Assembly: GCA_029582265.1 (NCBI GenBank)
Contig: CM055835.1
Coordinates: 12,145,498 to 12,209,497, forward strand
DNA: 64,000 bases
Source of the DNA: Zoroaster sp. YZ-2022
Lineage: Eukaryota > Echinodermata > Asteroidea > Forcipulatida > Zoroasteridae
Direction: 5' to 3'
Shown here: piece by piece, positions 1 through 9,896 of the stretch
Numbering within the stretch: position 1 is the first letter of the stretch
Layout: each line of letters starts with the position of its first letter
Made by a program: the position numbers and the translations under genes
Notes under the pieces: model-generated
Told to the model about the DNA's origin: nothing
What the model saw: the letters and a program-made list of their open reading frames with translations, nothing else
The model's database searches: none

Positions 1-293
1 CCCCAGAACAACTTTCCACTAGAAAATATTTTGATTGAGGTCACAGAACAAAATGGGGTCAAATATTTTAATTATAAATGTGACGTACCTCTAGTAGTCA
101 GAAATGCATTGTACTGTAGTTTCGTTCGTTCAATCGTTCTAAGAATCAATGTGTTTTCCATCTTGAGTGAAAGGTCAGTGAAAGGTCATTTCCAAGTAGA
201 GCAGTCAAACTGAAATACATTGATTAAATTGCCAGACTTCTTGCAAATAGTAATCTATGATATCAAATTGGTTATTGAATGTCATAATTTATA

Positions 294-889
294 CAGGGTG
301 TCCCCATAAAAAGTATACCGAGATAAAAATTACTGTAATGGCAAAACTACTTTATATATGGGAAAGAGAAATATATCTCTAGAAAGGGCAGAATGTCCTC
401 TTTGCAATGGTATACAGCTTGTGATGTTATTGACACAGATGAGTGAACAAATTAGACAGATGTTGGTGTACTGAAAGCAGGACTGTGACAAGTTTGCATA
501 TTTGAATAACAAAGGTCCAAAAAACATTTTAAAAAACCTGCACATTAAACTTTTGAGGTAAGTAGCGAAAACAAAGCAGATTACATTGTTTTAGGTACAA
601 TCCTTGTTTTCAAGAATGTGTTGAAAAAACAAAGGCATTTGGTATTCTGCACACTTGCATGGTTGAGATTTGTTATTCAAATATGCAAACTTGTCACAGT
701 CCTGCTTTCAGTACCCTTAACATCTGTCTAATTTGTTCACTCATCTGTGTCAATAACATCACAAGCTGTATACCATTGCAAAGAGGACATTCTGCCCTTT
801 CTAGAGATATATTTCTCTTTCCCATATATAAAGTAGTTTTGCCATTACAGTAATTTTTATCTCCGTATACTTTTTATGGGGACACCCTG
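294..889. mobile_element. Fold-back MITE, TA target (Tc1/mariner type)
   Basis: The two ends are inverted copies starting CAGGGTGTCCCCATAAAAAG. The arms are about 220 bp each (294-513 against 669-889) around a short unpaired centre. Flanking TA dinucleotides (292-293 and 890-891) collapse to one TA at the matching empty site near copy 3 (about 22752). A TA duplication with CA/TG termini fits the Tc1/mariner superfamily. There is no transposase; mirror-image short open frames in the arms are a by-product of the inverted repeat. Confidence 0.88.
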
Positions 890-1353
890 TAGAGTGTATT
901 GTTTACATAACCATGAAAATGATGACAATTAAGAATTATGCTCTCATGATTAGTTTCTTTATTTATTTTAATTTCTGATTCAGGCGTGATAAATAATCTT
1001 ATACCTGGGTCAGTGTAAATACAACCAGTGTTACAAATCAGCTAAATATTGAACAGAATCCAGACAAATAATTGGTTCTTGTTCTTGGTACCCAATGTTC
1101 TGCAATATAATTTTAGTGATCAGAAAGGCATTGCAGATTTGTTTCTCTTATGCACAAAAAAGTAATGCATCAATATTGAAATAAATGAATGCAAATTAAA
1201 AATAAACAAAAACATAAATCTACAAAAAAAATTTTTTGAGAAGCCAAAAAGGTGTTGCTGTCTTGCATATTACAGGTTGTTCTCAAATTGCTCATTCTAA
1301 ACAGAAATTCATTAACTATAGTGGAATAAATCTCATTAATGATATTATAGGCT

Positions 1354-1743
1354 TTTTGGAACCGGATACCCGAAATCAGGAAATTTCGGTTACCCGGATA
1401 GCCGTTTTCATTTTTGTTGAAAACATGCCTCCGGTGGTGTACAAATACATGTACTGTACATGGTAACAAATTGACAGGTGAAACCATACTGTCGATCTTT
1501 TCTTTATTGGAGTGTAATCTCTTGAATTTAAAGATAATTGTCTGTAAGTAATCTCTTGAATTTAAAGCTAATTGTCTGTACAAGTGCATTGTTCAACAGT
1601 CACAGATTTCTGTTTGCACTGCTCAATTTATGTTAAGTCCGAATTTTAAAAGTCGTTTACGGGTAATTGAAACTGAAAAATGGAACCGGGTAATGACCGT
1701 TTCGGTCGGGTATCCAGATACCCGGATACCCGGCACAGCCCTA
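1354..1743 (-). mobile_element. GGTATCC-family interspersed repeat
   Basis: The right edge reads GGCACAGCCCTA, the reverse complement of the TAGGGCTGTGCC edge seen at 7337, 28076, 44657 and 54887. Both contain repeated GGTATCCGGATACC motifs. It replaces a short host segment (GGCTTT to ATGAATATC) present in copies 3 and 5. TAGGGCTG-like termini recall hAT elements, but I see no clean 8-bp duplication, so the class is open. Confidence 0.65.
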
Positions 1744-1966
1744 ATGAATATCATAATAATTGGATATAGGCCTATTGAGTACACGATCATGAAATTAATA
1801 ATGACAATTAAGAATTATTCCCACAAGAATAGTTCCATGTTTTGTTTTTACGACGATGCCTTGACTGCAGGACAGTCTCGAATAGTCAATGACGGAAGAT
1901 GATGGATCTAGAGGATCTCGCTACCAATTCCACATTCTGACCCAATGGTCAAATTACCACATACAG

Positions 1967-2276
1967 TGGAGTGTCGTGGCCGAGCGGTCTAGCTTACCGG
2001 ACTCAAGTTCTGGTGTTAGCAGCAGAATGTGGGTTCGAATCCCGGCCGTGACACTTGTGTCCTTGAGCAAGACACTTAACCATAATTGCTTCTCTCCACC
2101 CAGGGGTTAAATGGGTACCTGTGAGGGCAGAGTTGGTTGATTAGCCCTATATGCGCTGTAATGGCAGCAATTGAGGAATGATTTATGAGCCTTATGAGCC
2201 TTATGAGCAGGGGTAATAATATAATGCGCCTTGAGCACCACTCAGTTGGTGGATACGTGCGCTATATAAGTCCACA

Positions 2277-2311
<35 letters not shown>
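1967..2311 (+). mobile_element. tRNA-Leu-derived SINE with (ATT)n tail
   Basis: The head at 1973-2052 resembles a tRNA-Leu. It has box A TGGCCGAGCGG, an anticodon-loop region ACTCAAGT (CAA), a long variable arm and box B GGTTCGAATCC. A body follows with a GAGCAAGACACTTAACC segment typical of conserved SINE central domains, a triplicated TTATGAGCC, GTGCGCTATATAAG and a (ATT)n tail at 2278-2311. Copies 3 and 6 lack it between CCACCTACAG and TAAGGCC, so it inserted after duplication. No clear TSD was found. Confidence 0.87.
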
Positions 2312-2313
<2 letters not shown>

Positions 2314-2762
2314 AGGCCAACTTACTGGACTAAAAGACACAAACATTTGTTTTCCCTTCCTCAAGTAAAACAGCAATGTTCTGATGAAAAATAAAATGTC
2401 TGTTAATGAAATCCAGAAGCCATATGTACCAATCCTTCTTCACTCATTTAAAAAAAAATCAAAATGGTAGTTATTACATGTATGTTTCAAACCAAGTAGG
2501 TTCTTTCTCAAAGGCAAAATGGATGCCATACAGACATGCACACAAACGTAATGCAGGAGTGGGCTGAAGTTAGTCAGGTGTAGAAGGAACACAAAAGAAG
2601 AGGATACAAGAGGCAGAGTCAAGTACTGGTCCTGGGACAGGAAAAAAGGAGGAATTCAATGAGAACAGATACATGTAAGAATAAAACACTTTGAAATCAA
2701 TCCGATTATTAACTGTTTTTCAATGGAGTGTCACACCAGCAATTTCATTGGTCTGAAGTCAC

Positions 2763-2822
2763 TGGTGAAGCCCCCTTCACAATTTACATATTAATATGTA
2801 AATTGTGAAGGGGGCTTCACCA
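2763..2822. repeat. 60-bp perfect palindrome
   Basis: The left arm (GGTGAAGCCCCCTTCAC onward) is the ordinary upstream sequence found in the other copies. The right arm is its exact inverse, centred on ATATTAATAT. About 430 bp unique to copy 1 follows before the shared sequence resumes at TTACCTAATAAATCC. It may be the edge of an inserted element or an inverted micro-duplication. Confidence 0.85.
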
Positions 2823-3725
2823 TAATCTTTTAAATAACAACACGCCGGCGACGCACATGGTGACGACCGTTACCGCTTCCGTCTGAACGGATTTTTTTCC
2901 CCGAATTAAACATTGGCTCTGAATCCAATGGTTTTATATTAAACTACAGGGTATACTCTTTATAAAAATTACTTATTTATATGTTTAATTCGTATAGAAC
3001 ATACTTAAAATAATGTTAGATGGACCACAATATTTATGCGACTTAAAAAAGAATAAAAGGTTACCCTACCCTGTGATATTTCACGCTGTCATCAAACTTT
3101 AAATAGACACAGTTTATTGACTATTTTTTAAAAATTTACTCACCAAATATATACAAACTTACAAACAAATTACCAGCAATCAAATGTTATCCAGTTGTTT
3201 TATTTTAAACAGCGAATCAACTAATGCATGTTTATGGCACTTTACTGTGCATTGACCCATTACCTAATAAATCCTAGTTTATTCATAATTTCTTTTTATG
3301 AGGGCCTGTTTGTCTGTTCATTTATTTATTTATTTTTTGTAGTAGTTGTCCCCCATCAATAGTTGCATATTCGTGGATCTGAGCCAGTCTTTTCTCATGT
3401 CTGTTATTCTAAAGTCCACTCATTTACAGTTCAATTACTCCATTTTCATTTTGTGTACCTGAATGTGTGAATAATCAATCAATAATCAAATCAGTCTGAG
3501 CACTGAATACAGTGCACACCAGGTACATGACCATAGAAAATGTAATGTACAATTGATGTATGACACGTCATCCACTGAATCTAAAATTTGACGGGGGAAT
3601 TTTACAGGTTCCATTTTGTCGTGTCATATTTCAACAGAGCTTACATGTCGTTTGAATTTCATCTTTAAAAAAGTATATTTGAACATCAGGAAAGGACATT
3701 ATTTTCTGTCAAAATTCCAGTTCAT

Positions 3726-4657
3726 GTAAGTTGACATTCTTTTAGTTGAGATTAGTCAAAAGAAATTATGGGAAACTGCATGATATTGTCAAGAGTTTGA
3801 GGAATGGCATTAGTGATTAGTTTGGTGCAGACACACCAGTTCAAGTTCAAGCTCCCAGCCACAGGCAGTGGTTATTATTTGACATGTTTGACCAAATTTC
3901 ATCCAAGGGAAATGTATTTTGTCATGACTTGTTTTAGTTTACTGGCCAATCCAACTTCATGTATTTGTAAAACAAAGTCCTCACAATAAAAACAGTAAAG
4001 CCCAATGCTTGAATTATATTGGAAATTGACAAAGTAATTGGTGTAAAACTAGTAATGGAATCAGTGAATTTTTAACATTTTCTTTAAGGCTACTAGATAC
4101 AATATTTGTTATCTCCAAAATCATAAATGCTCACAGATTAACTTTGGGAGTGTCTCAAAAGTCGGAAAGGCTGGAACAGTCCACTGAGAGAACACCACAG
4201 CATTCTTCTAGGAATAAGTAAACGGTCCGTGGGAATGTCACCATTTTCCCACCGGGAACACACATGTGCATGCATTGCCCTAGGAATGATACTGGGGATT
4301 GTTCTCGGTGGGAACATTAAAAGCAAAAGGCAGCCAGTAGCCATTAACGAACCAGCATGATTCAATGATGGCAATGTATGTGTACGTGGTACGGTACGCA
4401 ATTTTATTTTGCAAAACAATAATTATAATGAATTATAAGAACATATTTGTAGTATAATAATTTTGCTACCGTACACATGTACATTTACATTACATACCGT
4501 ACACATGTACATTTACATTATTTTATTTCTATTACAAAATGCACCCTGATATACATATATTTACCATTCATCATTTCTTGCCTGTCATACTGTATATTCA
4601 AGAGATTTACTTGTAGCTATTTAAGTTAATTGTAATTTCTACTGTTTCAATTTACAG
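3726..4657 (+). other. Candidate 5'UTR intron, TRIM copy 1
   Basis: It starts with GTAAGT after TTCCAGTTCAT and ends with a pyrimidine-rich stretch plus TTTACAG, 17 nt before the ATG. Both ends are conserved in all seven copies. Length is 932 bp. It contains a cluster of GGGAAC/GTTCCC motifs about 400 bp before the acceptor, and a local duplication of CCGTACACATGTACATTTAC near 4470-4515. The acceptor is convincing; the donor is inferred. Confidence 0.6.
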
Positions 4658-4674
4658 TAACGTGAATTCAGAAG
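4658..4674 (+). promoter_or_regulatory. TRIM copy 1 leader, start-stop uORF lost
   Basis: The 17 nt between the acceptor and the ATG hold an in-frame TGA 12 nt before the start, which fixes the start codon. Here the triplet before TGA is ACG, not ATG as in the other six copies. The start context AAGATGG is strong (A at -3, G at +4). Confidence 0.75.
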
Positions 4675-6648
4675 ATGGCGGCCAATATCACAGCAGAGTC
4701 GGTGTTGGGTAAAATCAGCAAAGATCATTTAGAGTGCCCTATCTGTATGAAATGTTACACGCAACCTAAACTGCTGGACTGTCTGCACAGTTTTTGCCTT
4801 AACTGTCTGCAAGAAATGAGAGATAGGCAGGATAAGGAGAACAGAACGCTGACTTGTCCAGTATGCAGACATGTAACAATATTGACAGAAAAGGAGGTTG
4901 CTGGTCTGCCTAATGACTTTAAATTGAGTGCCCTGGTGGAGGAAGTCACTATGCAGGAAAAACTACTACAAGGTCAGGGGTCAGAGATCAAATGTCAAGC
5001 CTGTGATGAGGGGAACCGGGCAATCTCAAGATGTATGGACTGTGATCACTTTCTGTGTCAAGAATGCCAACGAGCACATGAACGTATGGCTGTGATGAAA
5101 TCTCACCAAATCTACACGCTGTCTCAGTTGCAATCAGGTGAGGTTACCTACAAGAGCAAACTGAGAGATTTCACTCCAAAATGTGAGACACACATTGATC
5201 AGAATATCTGCCTGTACTGCAACACATGTGAGAAGTTAGTATGTGTACTGTGTAGTGTTCGAGATCATGTTAATCCCAAACACTCTCTGGTAGACCTTTC
5301 TGAGGCTGTAAAGAAATGCAAACAAGATGTTGCACAACTGGTGGCAAAAGTGATGAAAAGCAAAACAGAATTGAACAATGCCTTGAGTGCTACAGAAGAG
5401 TCCCTCGAGAAACTGAACTCTATGTATGCAGATACCAACAAGAAAATCTCCAGAAAGGCTGATAAGGAGGTTACCAAGATCAGAGAGGAGGAAAGGAAAC
5501 TGAAGCAAGAGGCAGAGAAGATTTATAAAGACAGAGTCAAGACATTTGAAATTGCTCGTAGCAAAAACAGCAAAGAAGCAACCCAGGCAGTGAACAAGTT
5601 GGATGAGGTGAACCGACTGATGGATCAAGGGAGTCACTGTGAGATTCTAGCTCTTCAGCAAAAACTCTACGATTACCTCAAAGAATTGACAGAGATACAG
5701 CCACAGAAAGTGTCTGACAGGTTGTCCTTCATGGACTTTGAAGAAGGTGCAAGATCACTTGGGAGACTGGTTCTGGAAGATGAGTCAAACATTGAATTAA
5801 AAGCTGCAGCTGAGGAATCACTAAGACCTGGAAGTATGTGTCTGAAAGAGAAATGGGTACTGAAAAGAGATATAAAGACATTTGGACCAAAACAAACCAA
5901 GTTTGAATGGGCATATGATGTTGCAGCCTTCTCCAATAATGAAATAGTTGTGGTAGACACTGACCACACACTGTTGATTACTTTTACACTAAAGAGCAAA
6001 TCCCAATCCACTGTCATCCCACTGAGACTACAAATCAAAGGTCTTACTGTTCCACACCGTACAGCAGTGAATAGGGATGATCAGCTGATTGTTCTAGACA
6101 GTCAAACAGTCAAGATCTTCAACAAGAAATATCAGCTCCTCTATCAGGTCACACCAGGTAGAGGGTCAGACAGTCAACCATCATGTCTTGCAGTGGATGA
6201 CAACAATCTAATAGCAGTGGGTTATCAGGAGAATAAAGAGATATCTCTACACAACCCAGATGGATCCCTCATCAGAACACTGCCTGCTCCAGGGATTGGT
6301 AATTATTTGACTACCTGCAAGCAGCAGTTGATCTACACTGACTGGAGGAGCAAGAAGTTAGTATCAGTAGACTACAATGGTGTCATGGCATTCTCAGTTG
6401 ATGTCACCAGTGATCAGATTGCTCCATGGTACCCTTCTGGTGTGTGTTGTGATAGAGATGGCAGCATATACGTTGCTATGTGTCATATGTTCATTTCATC
6501 AGGTTACATTCAGCGATTCAGTCCTGATGGCAAGTACATTGAGCGTGTCATCATGGATCGCAGTTGTCCATATGGCATCACATTTACACCAGGTGGTGAT
6601 CTGGTTGTGGCTGCATATAAATCTGTTCAAATCTATCACCGTATGTAA
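4675..6648 (+). CDS. TRIM-NHL protein copy 1 (RING-BB1-BB2-coiled coil-NHL), 657 aa
   Basis: Predicted cytosolic RING-type E3 ubiquitin ligase, intronless in the coding part. The RING is C3HC4: C21, C24, C36, H38, C41, C44, C61, C64. B-box 1 ligands are C107, C110, C120, C123, C128, C131, H135, H144. B-box 2 ligands are C170, H173, C182, C185, C190, C193, H198, H203. A charged coiled coil spans about 207-345. Six NHL-like blades follow at about 413-657 (for example PSGVCCDRDGSIYV and PYGITFTPGGDLVVAA). There is no filamin domain, so the layout is closer to TRIM56 than to TRIM2/3/71. The start follows an in-frame stop. Private features are TDHTLL in blade 1, GYIQRF in blade 5 and a C-terminal HRM. 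In this family the RING recruits E2 enzymes and the NHL domain binds RNA or protein; the target here is unknown. Confidence 0.94.
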   Translation: MAANITAESVLGKISKDHLECPICMKCYTQPKLLDCLHSFCLNCLQEMRDRQDKENRTLTCPVCRHVTILTEKEVAGLPNDFKLSALVEEVTMQEKLLQGQGSEIKCQACDEGNRAISRCMDCDHFLCQECQRAHERMAVMKSHQIYTLSQLQSGEVTYKSKLRDFTPKCETHIDQNICLYCNTCEKLVCVLCSVRDHVNPKHSLVDLSEAVKKCKQDVAQLVAKVMKSKTELNNALSATEESLEKLNSMYADTNKKISRKADKEVTKIREEERKLKQEAEKIYKDRVKTFEIARSKNSKEATQAVNKLDEVNRLMDQGSHCEILALQQKLYDYLKELTEIQPQKVSDRLSFMDFEEGARSLGRLVLEDESNIELKAAAEESLRPGSMCLKEKWVLKRDIKTFGPKQTKFEWAYDVAAFSNNEIVVVDTDHTLLITFTLKSKSQSTVIPLRLQIKGLTVPHRTAVNRDDQLIVLDSQTVKIFNKKYQLLYQVTPGRGSDSQPSCLAVDDNNLIAVGYQENKEISLHNPDGSLIRTLPAPGIGNYLTTCKQQLIYTDWRSKKLVSVDYNGVMAFSVDVTSDQIAPWYPSGVCCDRDGSIYVAMCHMFISSGYIQRFSPDGKYIERVIMDRSCPYGITFTPGGDLVVAAYKSVQIYHRM

Positions 6649-7336
6649 AAGCAGAAACTAAATAAGAAAAGCCACAAACACACAACAGAAAATTACCTAA
6701 AATGTTCTACATGTAAATCTGACAATTTGACTTAAAGGGTAAAGTACCACATTGGTATTGTTAAAAAAACAAATGATTAGTTTTACATAAAACTTTGTGT
6801 AAAGTTTTAGTACAAGTAAAATTCTTCTGTCAAATTGTACTCTGACTGAAGTACTTTTATTTTACAGAAAAAAATATGTGCACAAACATTGTATACCCAG
6901 GAATTGGATTTAAAGGGAACAATATCATCACGCTCAAAACAGACTTTTGAAAGGACATGGAATCGGTGTCCTAATTTTAGACCTGGTATCAATATTATTC
7001 TAATTAAGAAAATGTTGACTTTAAATAAATTACCTGCTAATTAATGATATAAACAAACACCCTCATTTTTCACTTATCCAGACAATGCTTGGTGCCCATC
7101 ATGGCCAGGTAACCGAGGTTGGACGGTAGCTTTCTAGACTATATGTACAGTACATGTAGTCTACTACAAATATCACATGTCTTAAATTATATGCTAAATT
7201 GTCCAATGGTAACAGCTTAAACATCTTAATTTGCTTCTACAATGGTTTCATAGAAATTATATCTTTCTTTGTTGTCCATGAATGGTGACGGAAGCAACTT
7301 TATGAGTTGATTTTTTTGAAATAACTGTTGGTACAT

Positions 7337-7678
7337 TAGGGCTGTGCCGGGTATCCGGATACCCAACCGAAACGGTCATTACCCGGTTCCATTTTTCGGT
7401 TCCAGTTACCCGTAAATGTCTTTTTAAAATTCAGACTTAACATTTGAGCGGAGTGAACAGAAATCTGTGACTCTTGAACAATGTAATGTTTACACTTTTA
7501 CAGACAATTATCTTCAAATTCAAGAGATTACACTCCAATAAAGAAAAGATCAATAGTATGGTATCCTCTGTATTATAAAAGTCAATTTTGTTACCATTTA
7601 CAGTACATGTATTTGTACACCACCGGAGGCATGTTTTCAACAAAAATGAAAACGGGTATCCAGGTATCCGATTTTTTG
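7337..7678 (+). mobile_element. GGTATCC-family repeat, uninterrupted copy
   Basis: It begins TAGGGCTGTGCCGGGTATCC and ends in GGTATCCAGGTATCCG. The same element at 28076, 44657 and 54887 is split by a later transposon. Here it is whole and gives the ancestral arrangement. No coding capacity. Confidence 0.65.
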
Positions 7679-7718
7679 TGCTAAATATAGCAGAATAATT
7701 GCTTTTAAATGCATATAA

Positions 7719-8163
7719 GACATAAAACACAATAAAGGGGGCCACTTTGCATCCGTCACGTTAGCAGTTTTTCCAATGGTTGTTATTTAAGTACGTGTAC
7801 CTGAAACCGACCAAAAAGTGTTTCAACATGTGAATGGACATGCAGGCTTATACTAGAACTAATTTGAGTTGATTTATTTAATTTTTTAATTTTTTAATTT
7901 ATTTTTTTACCCTCAAATTTCCATAAAAATTGGACGGAAAATGTTACCTCACTTTTCCGTCCATTTGTTGATGGAAATTTTAGGGTAATTAAAAAAATAA
8001 TAGTAATAATCAACTCAAATTTTCTTTAGGATAAGCATGCATGTCTATTCAAATGTTGAAATTCTTTTTGGGTGGTTTCAGATATTAAAAAAAAAATTAC
8101 AACCATTAGAAAAACTGCTAACGTGACGGTAGGAAAGTGGCCCCCTTTATTGTGTTTTATGTC
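7719..8163. mobile_element. 445-bp fold-back element, TSD ATAA
   Basis: The termini are GACATAAAACACAATAAAGG and its inverse. They continue with few mismatches so that almost the whole element folds on itself down to a central GGACGGAAAA/TTTTCCGTCC hairpin. The flanking ATAA (7715-7718 and 8164-8167) is single in the empty paralogous site after copy 6 (GCATATAAGCATATTTC, near 57750). The superfamily is not assigned. Confidence 0.87.
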
Positions 8164-8348
8164 ATAAGCATATTTCACACATTAGCAAGAAAATTGAGAG
8201 TGCGTATGCGTTCACCATGGATTTATATTGTTGCATCACTCATTTGCGAGCAATAACGGCCAGTAAGTTAGTATGCCTTTCTCTATGCTTAACGGTTAGC
8301 AACGCTATGAAATGAAAAACGTACAGTAAGCAACAAAAAAGTGGTTCT

Positions 8349-9896
8349 ATGAAATTGGGTCCTGGTCATGAATCCTGGGAGTACACACACAAGGTGCTCA
8401 TCATTACTGGGATGAAATTGGGCCCCGGTCGTGAATCCTGGGAGTGCACACACAAGGCGCTCATCATTACTGGGATGAAATTGGGCCCCGGTCGTGAATC
8501 CTGGGAGTGCACACACAAGGCGCTCATCATTACTGGGATGAAATTGGGCCCCGGTCGTGAATCCTGGGAGTGCACACACATGGCGCTCATCATTACTGGG
8601 ATGAAATTGGGCCCCGGTCGTGAATCCTGGGAGTGCACACACAAGGCTCTCATCATTACTGGGATGAAATTGGGCCCCGGTCGTGAATCCTGGGAGTGCA
8701 CACACAAGGCGCTCATCATTACTGGGATGAAATTGGGCCCAGGTCATGAATCCTGGGAGTACACACACAAGGTGCTCATCATTATTGGGATGAAATTGGG
8801 CCCCGGTCATGAATCCTGGGAGTACACACACAAGGTGCTCATCATTACTGGGATGAAATTGGGCCGTAGTCATGAATCCTGGGAGTACACACACAAGGTG
8901 CTCATCATTATTGGGATGAAATTAGGCCCCGGTCGTGAATCCTGGGAGTGCACACACAAGGTGCTCATCATTATTGGGATGAAATTGGGCCCCGGTCGTG
9001 AATCCTGGGAGTACACACACAAGGTGCTCATCATTACTGGGATGAAATTGGGCCCGGTCCTGAATCCTGGGAGTGCACACACAAGGTGCTCATCATTACT
9101 GGGATGAAATTGGGCCCCGGTCGTGAATCCTGGGAGTGCACACACAAGGCTCTCATCATTACTGGGATGAAATTGGGCCCCGGTCGTGAATCCTGGGAGT
9201 GCACACACAAGGCGCTCATCATTACTGGGATGAAATTGGGCCCAGGTCATGAATCCTGGGAGTACACACACAAGGTGCTCATCATTATTGGGATGAAATT
9301 GGGCCCCGGTCATGAATCCTGGGAGTACACACACACAAGGTGCTCATCATTATTGGGATGAATTTGGGCACTTGTAATGAATACTGTGAGTAAACACAAA
9401 AAAGGTGCTCATCATTATTGGGATGAAATTGGGCCCTGGTCGTGAATCCTGGTAGTACACACACAAGGTGCTCATCATTATTGGGATGAAATTGGGCCCC
9501 GGTCGTGAATCCTGGGAGTACACACACAAGGTGCTCATCATTACTGGGATGAAATTGGGCCCGGTCCTGAATCCTGGGAGTGCACACACAAGGTGCTCAT
9601 CATTACTGGGATGAAATTGGGCCCCGGTCATGAATCCTAGGAGTGCACACACAAGGTGCTCATCATTACTGGGATGAAATTGGGCCCTGGTCGTGAATCC
9701 TGGGAGTGCACACACAAGGTGCTCATCATTACTGGGATGAAATTGGGCCCCGGTCGTGAATCCTGGGAGTGCACACACAAGGCGCTCATCATTACTGGGA
9801 TGAAATTGGGTCCCGGTCGTGAATCCTGGGAGTGCACACACAAGGTGCTCATCATTACTGGGATGAAAAATGGGTCCCGGTCGTGAATCCTGGGAG
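8349..9896. repeat. 63-bp minisatellite, array A (about 24.5 units)
   Basis: The unit begins GGGATGAAATTGGGCCCCGG and ends GCTCATCATTAYT. Variants at four sites (GTCR, GAGTRC, GGYGC, TTAYTGG) define unit types. A private 1-bp deletion (GGGCCCGGTCC) occurs at 9051 and again at 9558, with matching neighbours, showing an eight-unit block duplication of about 507 bp. The period is a multiple of three, so long open frames appear on both strands. Confidence 0.95.

Larger units (their letters stand above)
1..3725 (+). repeat. Type I upstream module of TRIM copy 1
   Basis: This spacer DNA is repeated with high similarity before copies 3, 4, 5 and 6. It begins with a landmark (CCCCAGAACAACTTTCCA) that recurs near 21710, 30490 and 39199. 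I see no protein-coding gene in it; the short open frames lack conservation and shift between copies. Nested inside are a TA-type MITE (294-889), a GGTATCC-family repeat (1354-1743), a SINE (1967-2311) and a 60-bp palindrome (2763-2822). About 2823-3255 is AT-rich sequence that I see in no other copy and cannot identify. The last 60 bp before 3726 are conserved in all seven copies and may hold the promoter and first exon. Confidence 0.8.
6649..8348 (+). repeat. Type A downstream module, copy 1
   Basis: This 3' flank is shared with copies 3, 5 and 6 and probably includes the 3'UTR. Weak AATAAA-like sites exist (7024) but none is clearly conserved as a poly(A) signal. It carries a GGTATCC-family repeat (7337-7678) with an uninterrupted GTCAATTTTGTTACC near 7581-7595. 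That is the empty site of the 2.1-kb element found after copies 3, 5 and 6. A fold-back element sits at 7719-8163. I see no gene. Confidence 0.8.

Noticed and set aside
330..853. Two mirror-image frames sharing NICLICSLICVNNITSC
   Set aside because: They are the two arms of the TA-type fold-back MITE.
1973..2052. A functional tRNA-Leu gene
   Set aside because: The tRNA-like head runs directly into a SINE body with an (ATT)n tail and the acceptor stem is imperfect.
4138..4419. Minus-strand frame found upstream of most copies (start MFCKIK)
   Set aside because: Length and frame differ between copies, it lies inside the inferred intron, and differences do not favour silent changes.
5236..5637. 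Antisense open frames of 60-133 codons across each TRIM coding exon
   Set aside because: They are complementary-strand shadows of biased codon use in the coiled-coil and RING regions, repeated in every copy.
4675..6648. Retrocopy origin of the intronless TRIM genes
   Set aside because: Kilobases of flanking DNA and an upstream splice acceptor are co-duplicated and there is no poly(A) tract or target duplication at the coding exon edges.
8349..9107. Long open frames (up to about 250 codons) on both strands of the 63-bp arrays
   Set aside because: They follow from a stop-free 63-bp period, overlap on both strands and break wherever a unit has a 1- or 2-bp indel. No start context or non-repeat sequence supports a gene.
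8349..9896. CRISPR-like look of regularly spaced repeats
   Set aside because: There are no variable spacers; whole units are near-identical tandem copies, and the genome is eukaryotic.
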